A stretch of 64,000 nucleotides of DNA from Sinomonas cellulolyticus (lineage in GTDB: Bacteria > Actinomycetota > Actinomycetes > Actinomycetales > Micrococcaceae): the NCBI RefSeq assembly GCF_014656475.1, contig NZ_BNCM01000009.1:83911-147910 (forward strand), written 5' to 3'. How positions within the stretch are numbered: the stretch's first letter is position 1; each line of letters begins with the position of its first letter. Positions 1 to 9,405 of the stretch are shown in pieces. The notes beneath the pieces are model-generated. The model did not search any database. It saw only the letters and a program-made list of their open reading frames with translations, and was not told the origin of the DNA. Made by a program: the position numbers and the translations under genes.

Positions 1-139
1 CGGCTTCAAGTCCTTTCGGGACGATTCTGTCGGTAGGCCACCTGCTGAAAGCGCCCGCGACGGCCGGCGCCCCGCCCGCTTGCGCGGCCGAGGAGCCTCA
101 CCCCAGCGAGGTGTTCCTGTCCCCTGCAGCCACATCGTT
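1..139 (-). promoter_or_regulatory. 5' leader of a heat-shock (chaperonin-type) gene starting just beyond the left edge
   Basis: No gene is visible here. Read on the minus strand, this is an untranslated leader running from the CIRCE operators toward the left edge. Its last bases hold a purine-rich ribosome-binding site, AAAGGA at 11-16, so a start codon is expected within a few bases to the left of position 1. HrcA operators of this kind normally sit before groES/groEL (or hrcA-dnaJ) in actinobacteria, so the missing gene is most likely a GroEL or GroES chaperonin. That identity is inference, because none of the coding sequence is present. Confidence 0.55.
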
Positions 140-166
140 TTAGCAGTCTAGCCACAGGAGTGCTAG
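140..166 (-). promoter_or_regulatory. CIRCE-like HrcA operator, promoter-proximal copy
   Basis: TTAGCAGTC, nine bases, GAGTGCTAG. This is the CIRCE form TTAGCACTC-N9-GAGTGCTAA with two changes. CIRCE is bound by the heat-shock repressor HrcA. On the minus strand it overlaps a possible promoter: -35 TTGACC (166-171) and -10 TAGACT (145-150), with a short 15-base spacer. HrcA bound here would block RNA polymerase directly. Confidence 0.75.
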
Positions 167-174
167 GTCAATTT

Positions 175-201
175 TTAGCACTCACCCCCTCCGAGTGCAA
201 G
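175..201 (-). promoter_or_regulatory. CIRCE HrcA operator, upstream copy
   Basis: TTAGCACTC (175-183), nine bases, GAGTGCAAG (193-201). The left arm is a perfect CIRCE half and the right arm has two changes. It lies eight bases upstream (minus strand) of the other copy, giving a tandem pair. It also sits between the chaperonin leader and the 3' end of the binding-protein gene that stops at 222. Confidence 0.8.
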
Positions 202-221
202 CGCACGACGGCGCCGGCCGC

Positions 222-1475
222 CTACCGCGCCACCGTCACCTCGGCGTCGCGCGCGGGCAGGTTGTCCGCGCCGAAGGTGAACACCATGAAGCGCGCCGTG
301 GTCACGTCGCCATGGGAGTCGAAGGCGATCGGCCCGGACGTGCCGTCGTAGTCGATGGAGGCCCCGCGGGCCTGTCGGGCGAGGCAGTCGGGGAGGCCGG
401 TGCACTTCTCACGCGCCTCGCTCGGGTTGCCGGGAAGTGCGCCGCCGGAAACGGCGGTGAGCTTGGCTGCGATGGAGGGGCCGCCGTCGTCCTTCGCGGC
501 GCCCGCAGCGAGGATCGCGAGGGCGGCTGCGTCATAGGCCTCCGGGGCGAAGGTGAGGTCGGTGAGGCCGGGGGCGTGCTCGGTGAGGGCCGCCTGGAAG
601 TCGGGGCTGGGGAAGACGCCCGGGACCGTGGCGCGGGCCCCGCGCAGGGCCCCGTTGGCCAGGGCCGAGCCGTAGCGGCCGAGGAGGTCGCCCGAGACGA
701 GGAGCTTGTTGCCGGGAACGCCGGCCTGGGAAACCGCTGCCAGGATGGCCTGGCCCTCCGACTGCGCCACGACGATCACCGCATCGGCATCCTTCGCCGC
801 CGCGGCGCCCGCGCCGGCGTCGTGGCCGGTGAACTCCGAGCTGCCCTTCTCGGTCAGCCCTGCAGCCTTCGCGGCCGCGGAGGCACCGTCCGCCTCTGCC
901 TTGCCATGGTCCCCGGCCTGGTGCAGGATCGCGACGGTCTTCGCGCCTGACTGCCGGGCGAGCTCCACGAGCGCTGCGCCCTCCGCGCCCTCGGGGGCGG
1001 CCGTGCGGAAGTAGTACCCGTCGCTGCGGTAGGTGCTCAGGCCCGCGGCGGTGTTGGCCGGCGAGATGAGCGGCACCTTCGCCGACCGGAGCGCATCGAT
1101 GGCGGCGGGCGCGTGGCCCGAGTCGGTGGGGCCTATCACGGCATCGGCGCCTGCTTTGGCGAGTCGTTGGGCCGCCGCGCCGGTATCCGCTCCGGACTCG
1201 GGCGGAAGCAGTTCGACCGGCTTCCCGGCGAACCCGCCGGCCGCGTTGGCCTGCTGCACGGCGAGGACCACGCCAGCGCGCTCGGAGTCGGAAAGATACT
1301 GCGAGCCGCCGGTCGCATCGAGGAGGAGGCCGAGCCGGAGGACGCCGTCGCCCGAAGCGGCCGGGGTGGCCGTGCGCGCATCGCCGCCCATGAGGCCGCA
1401 GGCCGTGACTGCGAGCACCGAGGCGAGGACTGCTGCGGCCAGCGGGGTACGAACGTACCGGGCCGGCCTGGTCAC
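222..1475 (-). CDS. ABC transporter substrate-binding lipoprotein, branched-chain amino acid type (Peripla_BP_6)
   Basis: 417-residue extracytoplasmic solute receptor. The N-terminus is a lipoprotein signal: a basic start, a hydrophobic core, then a lipobox ending in Cys26 (VTAC). The mature part has the two-lobed type 1 periplasmic-binding fold of the Leu/Ile/Val-binding (LivJ) family, with features such as GLLLDATGG near the start and LISPANTAAG in the middle. No permease or ATPase genes are adjacent, so the ligand is unknown; it may act as an orphan receptor. Its start codon overlaps the stop of the upstream LytR_C gene by four bases (ATGA), so the two are probably translated together. Confidence 0.85.
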   Translation of the reverse strand: MTRPARYVRTPLAAAVLASVLAVTACGLMGGDARTATPAASGDGVLRLGLLLDATGGSQYLSDSERAGVVLAVQQANAAGGFAGKPVELLPPESGADTGAAAQRLAKAGADAVIGPTDSGHAPAAIDALRSAKVPLISPANTAAGLSTYRSDGYYFRTAAPEGAEGAALVELARQSGAKTVAILHQAGDHGKAEADGASAAAKAAGLTEKGSSEFTGHDAGAGAAAAKDADAVIVVAQSEGQAILAAVSQAGVPGNKLLVSGDLLGRYGSALANGALRGARATVPGVFPSPDFQAALTEHAPGLTDLTFAPEAYDAAALAILAAGAAKDDGGPSIAAKLTAVSGGALPGNPSEAREKCTGLPDCLARQARGASIDYDGTSGPIAFDSHGDVTTARFMVFTFGADNLPARDAEVTVAR

Positions 1476-2086
1476 CCGGCGTACCCGGGGCCGACCACCA
1501 CGGCGAGCGGCAGCCCGAGCGCCGGGGCCTGCAGGACGGTGGTGATGCCCGTGTCCGCGGCGAGGGCCCGGGCCGAGGCCTCCTGGGCGGCCGTCTTGTA
1601 GTATACCACCGAGGAGCTCACGGGCGTGCCGGCCCAGTTGGCCACCGCCGTGACGTTCCAGCCGGCGTTCCGGGCCGCCGTGGCGACGCGATTGCCGAGA
1701 CCGGCCGTGGTGCTCCCGTTGTAGACGCCGACCTCGAGGGCCTTGTCAGCGCCGGCGCGGCTGGAGGCAGACGACGGAGACGGCGCCGAGGGAGAGGCGC
1801 TTGCGCTCGGGGCCGCGGACGGCTCGGCGCTGCCGGGCGCAGTGGCGGACGCAGCAGCCGGACTGTCGGCCGAGGCTGGAGAACTGCTCAGGCCGAGGCG
1901 TGGGAGCACGAAGAAGGCGAGCGCGCCGATCACGAGCGCTGCGACGCCGGCGGCGAGGATCCAGCGGAGGCCGCGCCCAGACTGGGCGGCGGTGTCGGAT
2001 GCTGCCTCTCCGCGGGTCCGGTGGATGCCCTGCCTGCGGGGAGACTCGGGGACATCGTCGAATTCATCGCGGGGATGCATGCTCAT
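1472..2086 (-). CDS. LytR C-terminal domain protein, single-pass membrane protein
   Basis: 204 residues. A charged cytoplasmic N-terminus (1-40) is followed by one transmembrane helix (about 42-62), a Ser/Ala/Pro-rich linker (about 63-115) and a LytR_C domain (about 116-204). The domain contains the typical VGVYNGSTTAGLGNRVA segment. LytR_C is found alone or behind LytR-CpsA-Psr catalytic domains in cell-wall proteins; the catalytic domain is absent here. A cell-envelope role is likely but the exact function is unknown. It overlaps the next gene by ATGA, and in related genomes this gene lies near groEL and ung as it does here. Confidence 0.85.
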   Translation of the reverse strand: MSMHPRDEFDDVPESPRRQGIHRTRGEAASDTAAQSGRGLRWILAAGVAALVIGALAFFVLPRLGLSSSPASADSPAAASATAPGSAEPSAAPSASASPSAPSPSSASSRAGADKALEVGVYNGSTTAGLGNRVATAARNAGWNVTAVANWAGTPVSSSVVYYKTAAQEASARALAADTGITTVLQAPALGLPLAVVVGPGYAG

Positions 2087-2135
2087 ACCGGGGTAGGTCC
2101 TTGTTCGGTAGCCGTGCGGGGGTGTGTGCGCGGCC

Positions 2136-2444
2136 TCAGGCGCCTCCGCCGAGCCGGCGGGCAGTGCGCGCTCGCTGCCGCGACGTCCTCAGTCTACGCA
2201 ACCGCTTGACGAGCATCGGATCGTGGGCGAGCGCCGCCTCGGTGTCGATGAGGGCATTGAGCTGCTGGTAGTAGTGGGTCGCCGAGAGGTCGAACAGCTC
2301 GCGGATGGCCTGCTCCTTGGCTCCCGCGTACTTCCACCATCCGCGCTCGAGGGCAAGCATCTGCTCCTCGCGCTCCGTGAGTCCCTGGGCCCTCTCCCCG
2401 GCAGTCTGCTCGAAGGACCGGGCGTGCTCTGCTGGTGCCGACAT
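2136..2444 (-). CDS. DUF3263 domain protein
   Basis: 102-residue protein of the actinobacterial DUF3263 family. The conserved part (about 20-90) starts with [18 protein letters not shown], continues through [14 protein letters not shown] and ends in a basic tail rich in Arg. The family resembles small helix-turn-helix proteins and is often found beside uracil-DNA glycosylase and LytR_C genes, but has no proven function. A GGAG ribosome-binding site lies just before the start. It is divergent from ung. Confidence 0.85.
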   Translation of the reverse strand: MSAPAEHARSFEQTAGERAQGLTEREEQMLALERGWWKYAGAKEQAIRELFDLSATHYYQQLNALIDTEAALAHDPMLVKRLRRLRTSRQRARTARRLGGGA

Positions 2445-2531
2445 GGCCTCCAGCTTAAGAGGGAACTACAGGGATGTCATTCCGGCTCGCCCGGGAGCCG
2501 GCACGTGTTCGGCTCGTGGCACACTGGCCGG

Positions 2532-3341
2532 ATGGACGCCGAACCCCTCTTCGAGCTCGCTGCCGTGCCCGCTGCCCCGGCTGAGGGAACCGCGGGAGAG
2601 GGAACCCCGGCCGAGGGAACCGCGGGAGAGAGAGCCCGGGCTGAGGAATCCGCGGTGGAGCTGGCCGCGATGGCGGCGGCACCCCTCGAGGACCTCGTCC
2701 ACCCCGAGTGGGCAGCCGCCCTTGCCCCCTGCGAGGCATCCCTGCGCGCGGCCCTGCGCGCCCTCGCGGACAGGGCGTATGACGGCGCACAGATCCTCCC
2801 GCCCCCATCCCGGCTCCTGCGCGCGTTCGGCTGGCCGCTCTCGTCGGTGAAGGTGCTCGTGATCGGCCAGGACCCGTACCCCACGCCCGGGCACGCGATC
2901 GGCCTCTCGTTCGCGTGCGACGCCCGCGTCCGCCCGCTGCCCCGCAGCCTCGCCAACATCTACCGGGAACTCGCCGACGACCTCGGCGTCCCCGCCCCCT
3001 CCACTGGTGATCTCTCCGGATGGGCACAGGAGGGAGTCCTCCTGCTCAACCGCGTGCTCTCGGTCGAGGCCGGTGCGGCCGGCTCCCACCGGCGCCTCGG
3101 CTGGGAGGCGGTGACGGACACCGCCGTCCGCGCGGTGGCCTCCCGCGCGCTTCCGCTCGTGGCCATCCTCTGGGGCAGGGACGCGCAGTCCGTCGCACCG
3201 CTGCTGGGCACGACGCCGGTGATCGCCTCCGCACACCCCTCGCCGCTGAGCGCATCCCGGGGCTTCTTCGGCTCACGGCCGTTCAGCCGCGCGAACGAGC
3301 TGCTGGCAGCACAGGGAGCGGAACCGGTCCACTGGGTGTGA
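2532..3341 (+). CDS. ung: uracil-DNA glycosylase, family 1
   Basis: Removes uracil from DNA in base-excision repair. The water-activating motif [11 protein letters not shown] is near residue 112 and the DNA-intercalation motif HPSPLSA near residue 234, both as in actinobacterial Ung. From ATG 2532 the protein has 269 residues, about 45 more than usual. The extra N-terminus is mostly a threefold 10-residue repeat ([14 protein letters not shown]). An ATG at 2670, right after the repeat and preceded by GGTGGAG, would give a normal 223-residue enzyme. The start is therefore uncertain and 2670 may be the real one. Confidence 0.93.
   Translation: MDAEPLFELAAVPAAPAEGTAGEGTPAEGTAGERARAEESAVELAAMAAAPLEDLVHPEWAAALAPCEASLRAALRALADRAYDGAQILPPPSRLLRAFGWPLSSVKVLVIGQDPYPTPGHAIGLSFACDARVRPLPRSLANIYRELADDLGVPAPSTGDLSGWAQEGVLLLNRVLSVEAGAAGSHRRLGWEAVTDTAVRAVASRALPLVAILWGRDAQSVAPLLGTTPVIASAHPSPLSASRGFFGSRPFSRANELLAAQGAEPVHWV
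2580..2669 (+). repeat. three tandem 30-bp repeats in or before the start of ung
   Basis: Three adjacent 30-base units (2580-2609, 2610-2639, 2640-2669). The first two are nearly identical and share GAGGGAACCGCGGGAGAG; the third has diverged. They end exactly one base before the ATG at 2670. If translated they encode an Ala/Glu/Gly-rich linker. Confidence 0.85.
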
Positions 3342-3399
3342 CGTCCGGAGACTGGGCCGAGGAGCCGGACCGCGAGCACCAGCGGATACTCTGGTCGGC

Positions 3400-4269
3400 A
3401 TGACGACGCCCGCAGAGAGCGCTCCCGCTGCTCGCACCGACTCCGCACGACCGGCCCGGAAGCCCCGCCCGACTCTGGACCTGGTCGTGGTGCGCACCGA
3501 GCAGCTCTCCCCGCATATGGTGCGCGTGGTGGCTGGCGGCCCCGGTTTCGATGCCTTCACGGACAACGGCTTCACGGACAAGTACGTCAAGATCTCCTTC
3601 CCCACCCAGCTGCCCGGCTGCGCGTGGCCGGATGGGCCCGTCGACATCGCGGCGCTCAAGGAGGACCTGCCGCGCGAGCAGTGGCCCGTGACGCGCACCT
3701 ATACGGTGCGCTCCTTCGACGCGACTGCCCGGGAGCTCGCGATCGACTTCGTGGTACACGGCGACGAGGGCCTCGCCGGGCCCTGGGCGGCGGCGGCACA
3801 GCCCGGTGACCGGCTTGTGTGCGCGGGCCCCGGCGGCGCCTACTCCCCCGATCCCGAGGCCGAATGGCATCTCTTCGCCGGTGATGAATCGGCCGTCCCG
3901 GCGATCGCCGCCGCGCTCGATGCCCTCCCCGCGGACGCCCGTGGCCTGGCCCTCCTGGAGGTCGCCGGACCGGAGGACGTCCTCGAAGTCTCGGCACCGG
4001 CCGGCGTCGAGCTGCGGTGGCTCTCCCGCGACGGGTTCCCCGCCGGGGAGACGGTAGTCCTCGCCGAGGCCGTGGCGGGCGCCGAGTGGCTTCCCGGGAC
4101 GCCGAGCGTCTTCGCCCACGGCGAGCGCGGGGCCATGAAGGAGCTGCGGGCAGTGTTCAAGGAGCGCGGCGTGCCGCGCGAGAAGCTCTCCCTGTCCGGC
4201 TACTGGGCCCACGGCCGCGCCGAGGACCAGTTCCAGGCGGAGAAGAAGCTCCCCGTCGGCCAGATCTGA
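3400..4269 (+). CDS. siderophore-interacting FAD-binding protein (ViuB/SIP family)
   Basis: 289-residue cytoplasmic flavoprotein expected to reduce ferric siderophores and release iron. The N-terminal half is an FAD-binding barrel with the RTYTVRSFD flavin motif (about 98-106). The C-terminal SIP domain ends in the family's SGYWAHGRAEDQ segment. The length is typical. No siderophore transporter is adjacent, so the substrate is unknown. It faces thrE, whose 3' end is 30 bases away. Confidence 0.88.
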   Translation: MTTPAESAPAARTDSARPARKPRPTLDLVVVRTEQLSPHMVRVVAGGPGFDAFTDNGFTDKYVKISFPTQLPGCAWPDGPVDIAALKEDLPREQWPVTRTYTVRSFDATARELAIDFVVHGDEGLAGPWAAAAQPGDRLVCAGPGGAYSPDPEAEWHLFAGDESAVPAIAAALDALPADARGLALLEVAGPEDVLEVSAPAGVELRWLSRDGFPAGETVVLAEAVAGAEWLPGTPSVFAHGERGAMKELRAVFKERGVPREKLSLSGYWAHGRAEDQFQAEKKLPVGQI

Positions 4270-4298
4270 GGGACTGCCCCTGCGCAGGTGAGAGCAGG

Positions 4299-5996
4299 TC
4301 AGCGGCGGCGTGCCCGCCGCCGGCGCTCGAGTGACGTGGCGCTGCGGGTGAACGGCCGGGCGAGGTTGTCGCCGAGGACCACGCCCGCCGCGGCACCGAG
4401 GATGATCGCCATGGCGGTGAGCATGCCGCCGGCCCCGGCGGTGATCTGCGCGGCGTCGAGCGTCGCGACGTACATCGAGCGGAAGATCGTCAGGCCGGGC
4501 AGCAGGATGAGCGCTGCGGGCACGGCGACGACGAGCTGGGGTGCGCCCATGCGCAGGGCCACGATCCGGGCGAGGAACCCCATCACGACGGCGCTCACGG
4601 CGGGGGCGAGCCGGTCCCCGACTCCGAGCAGCCCCACCCCGGTCAGGGCCAGGTACCCGACGACGCCGACCGCCGCCGTGGGCAGCACGAGCCGCCGTGC
4701 GCTCTGCTCGGTGATCGCGATGGCGGCCACCGAGACCCCGATGAGCAGCACCTCGACCGGATACGGGTAGGCGGGCGGGAAGGTCTCGGTGACGTCGATC
4801 CGGGAGATCCCGAGCATCTCCCCCACCGCGGTTGCCACCGAGATGCCCGCCACGAGCGCGGCGAACGTCAGGAAGGCCGAGAGGTACCGGCCTGCCGCGG
4901 TGACGGGGAACCCGTTGATCGCGTCCTGGGTCGCCGAGACGAGCCGGGACGTGGGCAGGAGCAGCAGGATGCCGCCCACCACCACGATCGTGGGCGAGAT
5001 CGGCAGCTGCGCGGCGAACATGAGCAGCGCGATCATCGTCACGAGGAACGAGCTCGCAAGGGTCGTGAAGAAGTCCGGCACGCGCCACGTGCCGAATACC
5101 CGCGCGACCAGTGAGACGAGCAGGTTCGAGCCGAACGCGATGAGCGAGGCCAGCTGGCCGCCGCCGAGGACTCCCACGAAGGCCGCGGCGAAGACGCCGA
5201 ACGCGACCGTCACGGCCCACTTGGGGAACGGCTTGGCGCGGCGCGAGATCGACTGGAGCCGTCGGGTGGCCTCGTTCAGGCTCACTCCGCCGGCCGCGAT
5301 CTCCGTGACGAGCTGGTGCACGAGCACGAGCCCCGCGTAGTTGGACGTCCACGAGCGCACCACGCGCAGCAGCGAGCTCGGGGTGGCGTCCTGCGGGGCA
5401 TGGTTGATCGTGACGGACTGGTTGGTGATGTCCACGTCGACGTGCCGCAGCCCGAGCGCCGTCGTCACGGCGATCATCGAGGTCTCGACCTCGAGGGCGC
5501 CCGCGCCGTAGCGGAACATGGTCTCGGCGAGCTCGAGCGCGAAGTCGAGGGTGCGGCGCACCGACTCGTCCGGGGCGGCCGGGATGGTCGGGTTCGCGTA
5601 GGGGCTGCCGGCGAGCCGGTCCACGATGCTCATGGGAGCGGTGGGCGGATTCTCCCCGCGCATGAGCCGCGCGAGCACGCGCTTGGCGGCAGCGTTGGCA
5701 CGGACCTGGGATGCGGTGATGGGCGCGCTCGGGGCTGCCGCCGGAGCCGCACCGCCCGGTCCCGGCGCCGGCGGCGGGACGGCTGGGGCGACCACCGCGG
5801 GAGGCGGCACGGACGACGGCGGCGGCCCGGCCGGCGTCGTGCGCCCGCCGGAGCGGGTGCTGGGGGGCGGCGGGGCGGCGGACCCAGCTTCCGGCGCGCC
5901 CGTGCCCACGTCGGTGAAGGCGACGGGCGTGATCTTCGGGATCGCACCGGCGGGGATGTCGCCGTGGTTCCCGTCCTGGAGCTCGGGGTCAGCCAT
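4299..5996 (-). CDS. thrE: threonine/serine exporter, ThrE family
   Basis: 565-residue inner-membrane exporter. A long Pro/Ala-rich cytoplasmic N-terminus (about 1-105) precedes the ThrE domain. That domain begins around RRTLDFALELAETMFRYG, the hydrolase-like soluble half, and is followed by about ten membrane helices (around 260-545). ThrE in Corynebacterium exports threonine and serine by proton motive force. It lies 12 bases downstream of the FemAB gene on the same strand and is probably co-transcribed with it. The Pro-rich tail is longer than in C. glutamicum ThrE. Confidence 0.85.
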   Translation of the reverse strand: MADPELQDGNHGDIPAGAIPKITPVAFTDVGTGAPEAGSAAPPPPSTRSGGRTTPAGPPPSSVPPPAVVAPAVPPPAPGPGGAAPAAAPSAPITASQVRANAAAKRVLARLMRGENPPTAPMSIVDRLAGSPYANPTIPAAPDESVRRTLDFALELAETMFRYGAGALEVETSMIAVTTALGLRHVDVDITNQSVTINHAPQDATPSSLLRVVRSWTSNYAGLVLVHQLVTEIAAGGVSLNEATRRLQSISRRAKPFPKWAVTVAFGVFAAAFVGVLGGGQLASLIAFGSNLLVSLVARVFGTWRVPDFFTTLASSFLVTMIALLMFAAQLPISPTIVVVGGILLLLPTSRLVSATQDAINGFPVTAAGRYLSAFLTFAALVAGISVATAVGEMLGISRIDVTETFPPAYPYPVEVLLIGVSVAAIAITEQSARRLVLPTAAVGVVGYLALTGVGLLGVGDRLAPAVSAVVMGFLARIVALRMGAPQLVVAVPAALILLPGLTIFRSMYVATLDAAQITAGAGGMLTAMAIILGAAAGVVLGDNLARPFTRSATSLERRRRARRR

Positions 5997-6008
5997 GGCG
6001 CGTGCCGA

Positions 6009-7163
6009 TCAGTAGAACTGCTGGCCCGTGCGGCGCGTGTAGAGCTGGCGCGCGATGCGCTCCCCCGCCGTGGTCCACGCCCGGTACCGCAGCGGGTCGA
6101 TCACGTAGTCCCAGCAGCCCACAAAGTCGGTGACGGTCTTGGTGAACGAGGTCTTGAACAGGCCGAGCCCATGGAAGGGATGCGAGGTGTCCTTGAGGCG
6201 GTCCGCCGGCGGGGTGCCGCAGAAGTCGTACTCGACGCAGCCGAGCTCCTTCGCACGGTTGATCGCAGTCCACTGGATGAGGTGCGAGTCGCCGTACTGG
6301 GAGCGCCTCTGGAGCGAGCCGCCGTCCTTGTAGGTGGCCTTGCGCCCATAGGTGATGACGAACGCGCCCACCGAGGGGCGGCCGTTCTCGTAGACGAAGT
6401 AGAGCCGTCCCTGGCCCCGCGAGGTGAACTCGGTCCAGAACTGGCGGTAGTACTCGAAGCTGCGCACCTGAGCGCCGGTACTCGACTTGGCGTTGAGGGT
6501 GCCGGTCATGAGCCGGTGCATGATGCGGTAGTACTCGGGCGTGGGCTCGGCCTCGACGACCTCGACCCCCTCCCGCTCGGCCCGCCGCACCGCGTTGCGG
6601 CCGCGGGAGTGGAGGCTCTTGAGCACGAGCCGCGGCTCGGGGCTGATGTCCAGGATCGCGGTGGAGTCGTTGGGCTGGAGGTTCGGGACCTTGATTAGGC
6701 CTGCACCCGCGAGCACCGCGCGGGCGTCCTCGGAGTCGAGGAGGTCGGGCTCGACCTTGACGGCGAACACGCCGAGGTTCTCGCGCGCCACGAGCTCCTT
6801 GATGCCCTCGAGCGCGGCGGGAACCTCGTGGATGTCCGTCACGCCGGGGCCCTTGATGAGGTACCAGAACCGGCCGAGGACCGGGAAGCTCTTCTCGAGG
6901 ACGAGGTTGTAGCTCGGCTGCGCTTCTTCGCCCTCTCCGGAACCTTCTCCGGACACGGCGGCGGCCGGCTCGAGGACCAGGAAGCGCACTTCCCAGCCGA
7001 AGTTGCGCTTGACCGTTGCGAACGCCTCGGACTGCAGGAGGTTGCCGCCGTTGGGATTGGCGGTGACGTGCTCGTCCCAGTGCGCGATCTCGTCCGGGCT
7101 CGCGAAGCGTGCGGTGAAGGCGGTGGCGGGGCGGGCGGTGGGACGGGCAGTGAGGCTGCTCAA
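6009..7163 (-). CDS. FemAB/MurM family aminoacyl transferase, peptidoglycan bridge formation
   Basis: 384-residue Fem-type ligase with two GNAT-like lobes; DISPEPRLVLKSLHSRGRNA and ASRGQGRLYFVYENG-type segments are visible. Fem proteins add amino acids from aminoacyl-tRNA to the lysine side chain of lipid II, building the interpeptide bridge. Micrococcaceae walls carry such bridges (for example Lys-Ala-Thr or Lys-Ser types), so this fits. The added residue cannot be told from sequence. It is divergent from the DJ-1/PfpI gene and upstream of thrE; a link between wall-bridge threonine/serine and a Thr/Ser exporter is possible but speculative. Confidence 0.85.
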   Translation of the reverse strand: MSSLTARPTARPATAFTARFASPDEIAHWDEHVTANPNGGNLLQSEAFATVKRNFGWEVRFLVLEPAAAVSGEGSGEGEEAQPSYNLVLEKSFPVLGRFWYLIKGPGVTDIHEVPAALEGIKELVARENLGVFAVKVEPDLLDSEDARAVLAGAGLIKVPNLQPNDSTAILDISPEPRLVLKSLHSRGRNAVRRAEREGVEVVEAEPTPEYYRIMHRLMTGTLNAKSSTGAQVRSFEYYRQFWTEFTSRGQGRLYFVYENGRPSVGAFVITYGRKATYKDGGSLQRRSQYGDSHLIQWTAINRAKELGCVEYDFCGTPPADRLKDTSHPFHGLGLFKTSFTKTVTDFVGCWDYVIDPLRYRAWTTAGERIARQLYTRRTGQQFY

Positions 7164-7278
7164 GGGGGCTGAGTCCCTTCAGTCGCGGATAGGAGGCCTA
7201 GCCCAGTCTAGTCAGTCGCCGCGGCCCCGGACGCGCCTGGGAGGTTTGCCGCCGGCCCCAGCGGGGAAAGCCGAGGGC

Positions 7279-7851
7279 ATGGCACAGAACAGCACACACC
7301 AGATCACCGGCAAGAAGGTCGCGTTCCTGGCCACGAGCGGCGTCGAGCAGTCAGAGCTCACCGAGCCGTGGAAGGCCGTGCAGGAGGCCGGCGGGCAGCC
7401 CGTCCTCGTCTCGCCTGCTGAGGGGAAGATCACCGCGCTCCAGCACGACTGGGACCACGGCGACTCCTTCGACGTGGACGTCCCCCTCTCCCAGGCGCGG
7501 GCGGAGGACTACGACGCCCTCGTCCTCCCGGGCGGCGCGATCAACGCGGACAAGATGCGCGCCGAGGCGGCCGCCGTGGACTTCGTGAAGGCCTTCGCGG
7601 AGAGCGGGAAGCCGATCTCGGCCATCTGCCACGCACCATGGACCCTCATCGAGGCCGGGCTCGCGAAGGGCCGCCGGATGACCTCCTACAGCTCGCTGCA
7701 GACCGACCTCCGCAACGCGGGTGCCGACTGGGTGGACGAGCAGGTCGTCACGGACCGTGGCCTCACCACGTCGCGGAACCCCGGTGACCTCGAGGCCTTC
7801 TGCGCGAAGATGCTCGAGGAGATCTCCGAGGGGCAGCACGCCGAGCTCTGA
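7279..7851 (+). CDS. DJ-1/PfpI family type 1 glutamine amidotransferase-like protein
   Basis: 190 residues covering the whole DJ-1/PfpI fold. The nucleophile elbow is AICHAPW with Cys117-His118, and LVLPGGAINADKMR is the oxyanion/Glu region. Members act as deglycases, proteases or stress proteins, and the close YhbO/YraA-like group protects against glycation and oxidative stress. The ATG at 7279 is chosen because the conserved fold starts right after it and GGGGAAAG and GAGGG lie upstream. It ends at a strong bidirectional terminator shared with sdaA. Confidence 0.88.
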   Translation: MAQNSTHQITGKKVAFLATSGVEQSELTEPWKAVQEAGGQPVLVSPAEGKITALQHDWDHGDSFDVDVPLSQARAEDYDALVLPGGAINADKMRAEAAAVDFVKAFAESGKPISAICHAPWTLIEAGLAKGRRMTSYSSLQTDLRNAGADWVDEQVVTDRGLTTSRNPGDLEAFCAKMLEEISEGQHAEL

Positions 7852-7860
7852 GCCGCCATA

Positions 7861-7906
7861 CGACGGATGGGGCGCCTCCCGTGCGGGAGGCGCCCCATCG
7901 CCGTCG
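7861..7906. terminator. bidirectional terminator between the DJ-1/PfpI gene and sdaA
   Basis: Perfect 15-bp stem (7866-7880 with 7885-7899) around the loop GTGC. It is extended outward by CGACG/CGTCG flanks with a two-base bulge. It lies between convergent genes and carries the ACGACGG signature seen at other gene ends in the window. Confidence 0.85.
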
Positions 7907-7918
7907 TGCGGCAGTGCC

Positions 7919-9334
<1,416 letters not shown>

Positions 9335-9368
9335 TGTCGGTGTCTCCTTCCTCGAAAGGGAATGACCA

Positions 9369-9398
9369 CGTGGGCCCGGGAGTCCGCCCGGGCCCACG
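9369..9398 (-). terminator. hairpin between glyA and sdaA, possible internal terminator or attenuator
   Basis: Perfect 12-bp stem CGTGGGCCCGGG / CCCGGGCCCACG with a 6-base loop. It starts a few bases after the glyA stop and lies 35 bases before the sdaA start. It could end most transcripts from the glycine operon or protect the 3' end of the upstream message. Confidence 0.6.
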
Positions 9399-9405
9399 CG
9401 CGGGG

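Noticed and set aside
175..201. Control of the binding-protein gene by the CIRCE sites
   Set aside because: The sites lie downstream of that gene's 3' end (it stops at 222 on the minus strand), so they can only serve the next gene to the left.
3283..5352. A 689-codon minus-strand frame over the siderophore-interacting and thrE genes
   Set aside because: It is antisense to one real gene and out of frame with the other; there are no domains.
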